A stretch of 31,842 nt of DNA, taken from assembly GCA_050245915.1 (NCBI GenBank), contig JBFWWZ010000038.1:1-31842 (forward strand). Reading direction: 5' to 3'. Source of the stretch: JBDSKH01 sp050245915 (GTDB lineage Bacteria > Actinomycetota > Actinomycetes > Actinomycetales > Microbacteriaceae). Below the pieces are notes generated by a model. That model was not told the DNA's origin and searched no databases. It saw only the letters and a program-made list of their open reading frames with translations. The translations under genes were made by a program, and so were the position numbers. Positions 25,924 through 31,842 of the stretch are shown in pieces; the first letter of the stretch is position 1, and each line of letters begins with the position of its first letter.

Positions 25924-26361
25924 ATGTTCCAGACACGAACCCACGCGAGCACCTACCGCGGTGCGGCAGCGCAGCGGCACGAGCGCGAGGCTGACCAGGC
26001 TTCAACACCGTTGCCGCCACAGACCGACGCTCAGGCGCAGGCGGAATCGGTGCTGGTCACCCAGAGTCTCCGGACGACGAGGGCGCGCCTCGCGGGGGCG
26101 CTGGATCGGGAGTGCGTCGAGCACTCGGCAAGGCGCGGCGTCTACTGCTGGCAGACGGATTCGGGCGTCCGCGCTATCTGCCTGGCTCGGTACGTCAGCG
26201 GAGCGGGAAGCCCGGCGCGGCTGGCCCCTCCCGGCTTCGACTACATCGCGGAGATCGCCGCCGCCGCGCGCAACGCACAGCGCGACGCGCGCCTGCGGCT
26301 CCAGGTTCGTCACCCCAACCGGCACCACATCTCCACGCCGAGCGCTGAGGTGGCCCGATGA
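25924..26361 (+). CDS. Unknown 145-residue protein
   Basis: It starts on the base after the previous stop (TGAATG) and ends in an ATGA overlap. The N-terminal 45 residues are polar and probably disordered. The rest contains LRTTRARLAGALDRECVEHS, YCWQTDSGVRAICLARYV and a helical Arg-rich end AARNAQRDARLRLQVRHP. Three cysteines are scattered and do not form a zinc motif. No family is recognised. Its place between the two terminase genes suggests a role in packaging or its control, which is inference only. Confidence 0.65.
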   Translation: MFQTRTHASTYRGAAAQRHEREADQASTPLPPQTDAQAQAESVLVTQSLRTTRARLAGALDRECVEHSARRGVYCWQTDSGVRAICLARYVSGAGSPARLAPPGFDYIAEIAAAARNAQRDARLRLQVRHPNRHHISTPSAEVAR

Positions 26362-26687
26362 ACCGCCTCACGCTCTCCGACTTCGCGCGCCTCGCTGAGA
26401 GTGCCAACGCCGTTCGCGCCTCACGCGCGCCACGTCCCTCGGCTTCGATGGTCGCAAGCCTCGCGGCTCGCGCCTCCGAGCCCTTCTCCAGTGCATCGAC
26501 GCTGAGTCAGCACGAGCGCGACGAGCTGTCGATCTACGCCTACGGCGCTCTCCGGGCTGCCGCCGCCACGAAGCGCGCTGCCCAGCTTCGCGCGCTGGGT
26601 CAGCGCGTCGCGGCCATGCGCCGCCAGTCCGCCCCGACGTTCGTCTATCGACCCGCCCAGACCCCGACCAGGAAGGCAACACCATGA
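26358..26687 (+). CDS. Unknown 109-residue basic helical protein
   Basis: The product begins MNRLTLSDFARLAESANAVR and is rich in Ala and Arg. Two helical stretches (SDFARLAESANAV and HERDELSIYAYGALRAAAATKRAAQLRALGQ, the latter long and amphipathic) are separated by a Ser-rich linker. There are no cysteines and no known motif. Start and stop both lie in ATGA overlaps, so it is embedded in the coupled operon. It could be a small DNA-binding or scaffolding protein; the sequence does not decide. Confidence 0.65.
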   Translation: MNRLTLSDFARLAESANAVRASRAPRPSASMVASLAARASEPFSSASTLSQHERDELSIYAYGALRAAAATKRAAQLRALGQRVAAMRRQSAPTFVYRPAQTPTRKATP

Positions 26688-27667
26688 AGCTGCTCACCCG
26701 CCCGAAGCGCGATCGCAACGCGCCACCCGAGTCCACGCCCTGCCGCAGCTGCGGCCTCGGCGTGAAGCACCCCGACCCCTCGCGAGCCGACTCCATCGAG
26801 GTGTTCGTCGAGCCGAGCCTGAGCCGCGCGAACATCGGAGTCCCGAGCACGCCGGTCCAGTTCGCTGCGACGCGCTGCGACGAGTGCGACGAGCGCCGCG
26901 ACCTCGCTGCGCTGCTCCTGGCCGAGCACCCGCGAGTCCGTCGCGCTCACGGCATGGTCGCAATCGACCGACTCGACGCCGCGCTGGCCGCACTCGACGC
27001 GGGCGGGATTCGCGGAGGACGCGCCACGGCCCCCTTCACGTCGACCGACGCCGCGGTGTTCGACCTGATCGAATCGCTCGCGGCCCTCGGTGGCGCAGCG
27101 TCGTGGTCGCTGGCACCTCGCCGCGAGGGGAACGCACGCCGCTGGTCGCACCTCGACGCCGACACTCGCGCTGCAATCGCCGCCGAGATCAGGGCCACGG
27201 TTCACCGCCGCTACGAGTTCCCGATGCCATTCGTTCCGCCCGGTGCGACCGCAGGTGGCGACGTGCTGCCCGGCTGCCTGATGTGCGGACGAGGCACGCT
27301 GACGGTGAAGGAGAGCGAAGCACGCGAAGCCTGGGGCGACCTCCACCGCATCGAGGTCGTCAGCCTCGGCGGGCGCACGCGCGCCGACCCGGTGTCGGGG
27401 TACTTCTGCCCGCGTTGCCGCTTCGCGATCGAGAAGGAGGGCGCGCCGGGGATGCCAGCGAACCAGCGCGCCGTGCTCGCGCACTTCGGCTACGAACTCC
27501 GCATCGGCTTCCGCCTCAACATGACCACCGTGCGCGGCTGGGCTGCGCTGCCGCTCGGCACCGCGCCGAACTCGAAGCCGTGGGCGCACCTCGACCTCGG
27601 CAAGCTGCGCCGAAAGTTCGAGGGCTGGGAGGAGCGGGCCCTGCTCGTGCGATCGGACCGCGCATGA
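26684..27667 (+). CDS. Unknown 327-residue protein with four zinc-type cysteine pairs
   Basis: CxxC pairs occur at C20/C23 (CRSC), C65/C68 (CDEC), C198/C201 (CLMC) and C242/C245 (CPRC). The first two frame one likely zinc ribbon and the last two another, with a helical segment between them (IDRLDAALAALDAGG, then DTRAAIAAEIRATVHRR). No nuclease or polymerase motif is visible, and the histidines do not form an HNH pattern. The start and stop are in ATGA overlaps with neighbours, directly before the terminase large subunit. A DNA-binding partner of packaging or a phage-type transcription factor are possible. I do not recognise the family. Confidence 0.72.
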   Translation: MKLLTRPKRDRNAPPESTPCRSCGLGVKHPDPSRADSIEVFVEPSLSRANIGVPSTPVQFAATRCDECDERRDLAALLLAEHPRVRRAHGMVAIDRLDAALAALDAGGIRGGRATAPFTSTDAAVFDLIESLAALGGAASWSLAPRREGNARRWSHLDADTRAAIAAEIRATVHRRYEFPMPFVPPGATAGGDVLPGCLMCGRGTLTVKESEAREAWGDLHRIEVVSLGGRTRADPVSGYFCPRCRFAIEKEGAPGMPANQRAVLAHFGYELRIGFRLNMTTVRGWAALPLGTAPNSKPWAHLDLGKLRRKFEGWEERALLVRSDRA

Positions 27668-29202
27668 GCGCGCCCGCGCTCGACCCGCTCGAGCTTCTGG
27701 CCGGCCTGATCATCGACGACGAGGGCACGCGCTGGGGCGACGTGGCCGAGCCGTTCCAGCGTGCGGACGCTGCCGCGATTCTCACCGCGACGAGCCCAAG
27801 CGACGTGCGACTGCACTACGACACCCGCCCGCGCGGTGGCTCCAAGACCACCGACCTCGCAGCGGTGCTGCTAGTCGTGCTGCTGACCCAGGCTCCGCGC
27901 CGCTCCACCTCGCACGCCTACGCGCGCGACCAGGACCAGGCGGGACTGCTGCTCGACGCGCTGCGCGGCCTTGCGGAGCGGTCAGCCCTAGCCACGCTGC
28001 TCACGTTCGGGTCCGAGGCCGTCACCGTGAACAAGACCGGCGCGCGCCTGCGCGTCGAGTCAGCGGATGCGGCATCGGCGTTCGGTCGCGTGCCGTTCTT
28101 CGTTGTTTGCGACGAGCTCGCGCAGTGGCCGACAACGCGCGGCGCGCGTACTCTCTGGCAGGCGATCGTGTCGGGTCTTCCGAAGCGTCGCAACAGTCGC
28201 CTGGTCGTGCTCACCAGCGCGGGCGACCCGGCGCACTGGGCCGCTCGCATCATCGAGGCCGCGCGAGCGTCGGCGCGGTGGCGTGTCTCCGAGGTGCCGG
28301 GGCCGCTGCCGTGGATCGACCCTGACGACCTCGCCGAGCAGGCGAGTCTGCTCCCGGCGTCGGTCTACGCGCGGCTGCACCTCAACATCTGGACCGCCTC
28401 GGAGGACCGCCTGGTGTCGTTCGATGACCTCCGCGCGTGCGTCACCCTCGACGGACCGCAAGAGCGCGACCCGCACCACCGCTACGTGATCGGTCTCGAC
28501 CTCGGGCTGAAGGACGACCGGACGGTGCTCACGGTCTGCCATGCTGAGCGCCAAGAGGTCGGGGGGCCGCGCGTCGTGCTCGACCGCCTCGCGGTGCTGC
28601 AGGGCAGCCGGAAAGAGCCGGTACAGCTTGCCGACGTGGAACGCCTCGCCCTCGACGCGAGCAAGAGCTACGGCCACGCCCCAATCCGGCTCGACCCCTG
28701 GCAGGCGGTCGGTCTCGCCCAGAGCCTCCGCGACCAGGGGGTCAGCGTCGAGGAATGGGCGTTCACGTCTCAGTCGGTCGGTCGCCTCGGGCAGAACCTT
28801 CACGTGCTGCTCCGTGACCACCGCCTCGCATTGCCCGACGACGCCGAACTGCTCGACGAGCTGCTGACCGTCCGACTGCGCGAGTCAGCGCCCGGCGTCT
28901 ATCGGCTCGACCACGATGCCGGGAACCACGACGACCGCGCGGTGAGCCTCGGCCTCGCGGCTCTCGCGCTCACCGAGCGCAGCACGAGTGACCTGGCGTC
29001 GTTCAGCATCCCGAGCGTGGTTGCCGCGGGCATGGGGATTACGAGCATTCGCGACCGCCTGCCAGGCTCGGCCAGCCCGCTCACCGCATCACGGCTGCGG
29101 GGACACGGAGCGGCCATAGCCGCCGCACAGCGGGCCCAGAGTCCTGCTGCCCGTCTCTATGGACTAGGGCTTCCCATCGCGGGCAGTGTGAACGACCACT
29201 AG
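27664..29202 (+). CDS. Phage terminase large subunit
   Basis: A 512-residue DNA-packaging motor protein. The ATPase half has a terminase-type Walker A, DTRPRGGSKTTDLA (core 55-62), Walker B FFVVCDELAQW (145-151) with the catalytic Glu, and the coupling motif VVLTSAGD (181-188). The RNase H-like nuclease half has VIGLDLGLKDDRTVL (D279), IRLDPWQAV (D344) and NHDDRAVSLGLA (D423/D424). All elements needed for an active enzyme are present. The start overlaps the previous stop as ATGA; the end overlaps the convergent small gene by 4 nt. No portal or capsid gene follows within the window, which is unusual for a prophage. Confidence 0.9.
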   Translation: MSAPALDPLELLAGLIIDDEGTRWGDVAEPFQRADAAAILTATSPSDVRLHYDTRPRGGSKTTDLAAVLLVVLLTQAPRRSTSHAYARDQDQAGLLLDALRGLAERSALATLLTFGSEAVTVNKTGARLRVESADAASAFGRVPFFVVCDELAQWPTTRGARTLWQAIVSGLPKRRNSRLVVLTSAGDPAHWAARIIEAARASARWRVSEVPGPLPWIDPDDLAEQASLLPASVYARLHLNIWTASEDRLVSFDDLRACVTLDGPQERDPHHRYVIGLDLGLKDDRTVLTVCHAERQEVGGPRVVLDRLAVLQGSRKEPVQLADVERLALDASKSYGHAPIRLDPWQAVGLAQSLRDQGVSVEEWAFTSQSVGRLGQNLHVLLRDHRLALPDDAELLDELLTVRLRESAPGVYRLDHDAGNHDDRAVSLGLAALALTERSTSDLASFSIPSVVAAGMGITSIRDRLPGSASPLTASRLRGHGAAIAAAQRAQSPAARLYGLGLPIAGSVNDH

Positions 29203-29402
29203 ACGAGCGGGTATTCACCCCTCGATGGTGGTGTCTCGTGTGATCCGCGGAGCCGGATGATGCCGCAGACCGTGCAGTGCTCGTCCTGCTCGTCCTTGCC
29301 GAACGGCCCTCGATCGACGACGAACTTCGGATGATCGCACCGCGGGGATCCCGCCGCGATCCATTCCTGTTCGACTCGCTCGCTTTCGAATCCTTGGGCC
29401 AC
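29199..29402 (-). CDS. Small zinc-ribbon protein downstream of the methyltransferase
   Basis: A 67-residue protein with CDH (C22, H24) and HCTVC (H42, C43, C46), which can bind one zinc ion. The GTG start at 29402 follows the methyltransferase stop by 1 nt and has AAGGGA about 8 nt upstream, inside the end of that gene. A longer ATG frame at 29407 exists (MKWPKDSKAS) but lacks the zinc pattern and runs over the terminase. The product may modulate the restriction-modification enzyme or bind DNA. Function is unknown. Confidence 0.6.
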   Translation of the reverse strand: MAQGFESERVEQEWIAAGSPRCDHPKFVVDRGPFGKDEQDEHCTVCGIIRLRGSHETPPSRGEYPLV

Positions 29403-29403
29403 T

Positions 29404-31842
29404 TCATCGTCCCTTCACTGCATCGTGGTGTTCGACGGCGCGGTTGAGGTCGAGAAGGTGCTGCACTCGCTCGGACGCGCTGGCGAACGGCTGGTCTCGG
29501 TAGAGAGAGTCCACGTAGGCATCCAGCGCTCGGTGCGCAGCGCGGAGGTCAGCGGGCATGGTCACGTCGTCGTAGAGGTCGGCGTTCGAGTCGGTCGCGT
29601 GGTTCTGGCGCGCGTCCAGCACCCCCTGAGCCAACTCCTCAACACGCGCTCTCTGCTCCGAGCTGACCTTGGGGAACACGAAGTTGTTGTAGACAACGTC
29701 CTTCGAGTAGCGATACCGACTCTCGAGACGCCCGCAGACCGCACGCATCCAATCCATGTGCATCTCGCTCGTGAGCATTCCGAAGTGGTACTTGGTCGCG
29801 TTCGGGATCACCATGCACGAGTCCGCCGCAATCAGACCCTCCGGGAACAGACCCATTGGGACGTAGCGCCGTCGCTCTGACGAATGGCGGGGGATGAGGA
29901 GGAAGGGCTGGTCGGGCGTCTGAGTGATCTGCGCGAAGAGATGGGGAACGTCGGCCAGCTTCGGGCGGGCTGATTTTGCCCGTACCTCCTGGTTCGCCTT
30001 CACGCGGTCATAGATCGCCGGGAACTCCTTGATCTGTGCGGCGCTCGCGCCCTGCAGCCAGATGCAGTACCTCGCGCGCTTGTTGATGAACTCTTCGGCA
30101 CCGATGAAGGGGAGGATGAGCTTCTGCGCGTCCCAGTGCTTAGCCACGATTGCGTCGTACTCCGGGATGCTCAGGATCAGGTTCCCGCCGTCGGCGGCCA
30201 TGTTTCCGAAGGCCATCGGCAGTTCGCCGCTGATCTGCTCCTGACGGTTGCCAACCACGTACTCGTCACCGGGAACGAGGTAGGGGCTAATCGAAGGAAC
30301 GAGATCGAGGATCGGCTCACCCTTGAGATCGGGGTAGGTAAAGAGCTGCTTCACGGGGCGAGGTGTGCGCGAGAACCCGATGATGACGCAGTGCACCTTG
30401 GCGACTCCCCGCGCGTCGTTCGTCCACTGGAAGCTGCGGTGCGCGAAGTTGATGTGCTCGCCGCGTGAGAAGAGCGTGGGCCACAGGACGCCCGGCTGCT
30501 CGCCTTGGCTGATGGAACTCGTGGACACCAGCGCGCACTCGATCTTCGGGTTCCGCTCCATGGCGCGGTCCGCGAGGATGTACCAGCCCGCCACGAAGTC
30601 GAGGAACCCAGCCTCCCGATAGGTCTTCGCCACCTCGCGCAGGTCGGCCTTCTGGCCCTTGTCCATGACGCGCGAACCGAGGAACGGCGGATTGCCCAGG
30701 ATGTAGTCGGTATCCGCCGCGGCGCGCACGCCCTCCCAATCGGCGGTCAGTGCGTTGGAGCAGACGATGTGCCCGCCCTCGGTGAGCGGGATGCGGGCGT
30801 AGTGGGTACCGAACCGCGCAGAGGCTTCGAGGTTCATCTGGTGGTCGGTCAGCCACAGCGCGGTCTGAGCGATAAGAGCCGGGAACTCGAGAATCTCGAT
30901 GCCGCTCATTTGCTCGACGCGCACCTTGAGCAGGTCACCAACATCGGTGAGGGTCACGCTGCCCGCCATCTGAATGTCGAGCACCCGGTGCTCCAACCGG
31001 CGAAGCTCGCGATAGGCGATCACGAGGAAGTTGCCACAGCCGCAAGCGGGGTCGAGGAACCCGAGTCCGGCGAGCTTGTCGTGGAAGGTCGCCAGGTCCT
31101 TCTTCGAGTCCTTGACCTTCTCGAACTCCTCATACAGCCCGTCGAGGAACAGCGGCTTGATGACTCGCAGGATGTTCTCTTCCGACGTGTAGTGCGCGCC
31201 GATATCGTGGCGTGCCTCCTCGTCCATAACGCCCTGGAACATCGACCCGAAGATGGCCGGCGAGACACCCGACCAATCAGGCTGGCAGGTCTGAATGAGC
31301 ATCATGCGCATGGTCTGGTCGAAGTCCGGCATGCCGGTGACTTCCTCGAAGAGCCCGCCGTTGATGTAAGGGAACGCGGCGAGGTCCGGGTCGAGCGCCG
31401 ACGACCGCGCCTCCGGGGGAGTGTTGAGTACCTCGAACAATCGGCCCAGCCGCGGACCAACATCGGTGCCGTCGAGGGAGGTGCGGTTCCGCACGTACTT
31501 CTCGAACTGGCTGGGCTCGAAGATATGGGCATCGTCCGCGAAGTGGCAGAAGACGAGCCGCACGAGGAACAGTTCGAGCTTGTGGCCCACGTAGCCGGAT
31601 TCGTACAGAAGGTTGTGGAGCTTGGCCATGCGCTCGGCTGCTTCGCGGTTGACCGGGCTCTGCTCCTCGAGGCGGAGGGTCTTCTCCTCGATAAGGAACG
31701 CGAAGTCGCGGACGTGCTTCGGCAGCTCGTCGAGCGTGAAGGTGGTGACCTCGCGAGTCTCGGTGTCGTACACCTCGAAGGTCTGGAAGTCGCAGACGAC
31801 GACCGCATAGGGGAGGTCGTGGTCGGGGATGCCGTAGAAGTA
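29404..31842 (-). CDS. MmeI/YeeA-type DNA methyltransferase, likely type IIG restriction-modification enzyme (5' end outside window)
   Basis: The frame is open to the right edge, giving 812 visible residues; the true start is beyond 31842 (GTG 31773 is only internal, since family-like residues ending DHDLPYAVVVCDFQTFEV precede it). A helical spacer with GSMFQGVMDEEARHDIGAHY follows. The adenine-methyltransferase domain has motif I LDPACGCGNF (about 263-272) and motif IV NPPF (384-387). A target-recognition region and the C-terminal SRYRYSKDVVYNNFVFP complete the MmeI plan. In this family a PD-(D/E)xK nuclease lies within the first 100 or so residues, which are missing here, so whether it cuts DNA cannot be judged. 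It is probably defence cargo of the element. Confidence 0.88.
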   Translation of the reverse strand, partial: YFYGIPDHDLPYAVVVCDFQTFEVYDTETREVTTFTLDELPKHVRDFAFLIEEKTLRLEEQSPVNREAAERMAKLHNLLYESGYVGHKLELFLVRLVFCHFADDAHIFEPSQFEKYVRNRTSLDGTDVGPRLGRLFEVLNTPPEARSSALDPDLAAFPYINGGLFEEVTGMPDFDQTMRMMLIQTCQPDWSGVSPAIFGSMFQGVMDEEARHDIGAHYTSEENILRVIKPLFLDGLYEEFEKVKDSKKDLATFHDKLAGLGFLDPACGCGNFLVIAYRELRRLEHRVLDIQMAGSVTLTDVGDLLKVRVEQMSGIEILEFPALIAQTALWLTDHQMNLEASARFGTHYARIPLTEGGHIVCSNALTADWEGVRAAADTDYILGNPPFLGSRVMDKGQKADLREVAKTYREAGFLDFVAGWYILADRAMERNPKIECALVSTSSISQGEQPGVLWPTLFSRGEHINFAHRSFQWTNDARGVAKVHCVIIGFSRTPRPVKQLFTYPDLKGEPILDLVPSISPYLVPGDEYVVGNRQEQISGELPMAFGNMAADGGNLILSIPEYDAIVAKHWDAQKLILPFIGAEEFINKRARYCIWLQGASAAQIKEFPAIYDRVKANQEVRAKSARPKLADVPHLFAQITQTPDQPFLLIPRHSSERRRYVPMGLFPEGLIAADSCMVIPNATKYHFGMLTSEMHMDWMRAVCGRLESRYRYSKDVVYNNFVFPKVSSEQRARVEELAQGVLDARQNHATDSNADLYDDVTMPADLRAAHRALDAYVDSLYRDQPFASASERVQHLLDLNRAVEHHDAVKGR

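Noticed and set aside
29081..29407. Longer reverse-strand ORF starting at the methyltransferase ATGA
   Set aside because: It runs about 120 nt into the terminase gene and has no motif; the GTG 29402 frame has a ribosome binding site and a zinc pattern.
29404..31842. BREX PglX methyltransferase
   Set aside because: No other BREX genes are visible, and the GSMFQGVMDEEARHDIGAHY spacer and motif order fit the MmeI/YeeA type better.

Overview
The window is high-GC actinobacterial DNA, most likely from the family Microbacteriaceae (Microbacterium or a close relative). This rests on the actinobacterial 23S/5S end, a gene order that follows the Mycobacterium tuberculosis Rv1691-Rv1713 series, the absence of Shine-Dalgarno sequences at several genes preceded by a TANNNT box (leaderless style), and intergenic repeats of the TTGAGTAG...TATCGAAA and TCTCGACAGGCTCGACC types. 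The genus is inferred.

Positions 1-686 hold the 3' end of a 23S rRNA gene, a 5S rRNA gene and a strong terminator. Positions 710-16862 are a dense co-oriented housekeeping block: a TPR-like protein with a tandem repeat, a HAD phosphatase, a 53-residue protein, tlyA, nadK, recN, pyrG, a NUDIX hydrolase, xerD, a ParA-like ATPase, scpA, scpB, an RsuA/RluB-type pseudouridine synthase, tyrA, cmk, der and a SAM methyltransferase. Many neighbours overlap by 4 nt (ATGA/GTGA), which suggests coupled translation. The block joins cofactor and nucleotide synthesis with chromosome maintenance (RecN, XerD, ScpAB) and rRNA or ribosome maturation (TlyA, the pseudouridine synthase, Der). A reverse-strand pair (GNAT acetyltransferase and a short UvrA paralogue without the UvrB-binding domain) and a SEC-C protein follow.

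At 20130-20203 lies tRNA-Pro(GGG). Directly behind it an integrated element begins: a tyrosine integrase reading toward the tRNA with two small genes upstream of it, a divergent control region with a candidate operator, and a long rightward operon of an excisionase-like protein, a zinc-ribbon protein, a RecA-fold ATPase, an odd ORF packed with iteron-like repeats and a large hairpin, a terminase small subunit candidate, three unknown proteins and a terminase large subunit. No portal, capsid or tail gene is seen. On the opposite strand come a small zinc-ribbon protein and a 5'-truncated MmeI/YeeA-type restriction-modification methyltransferase that runs off the right edge. The right attachment site is not in the window.

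The most interesting part is this element. It may be a phage satellite (or the left part of an unusual prophage) that carries its own terminase pair, a candidate replication ATPase with an origin-like array directly behind it, and restriction-modification cargo. The array, a two-copy 22-nt repeat and the small cysteine-rich proteins are the best leads for something undescribed.
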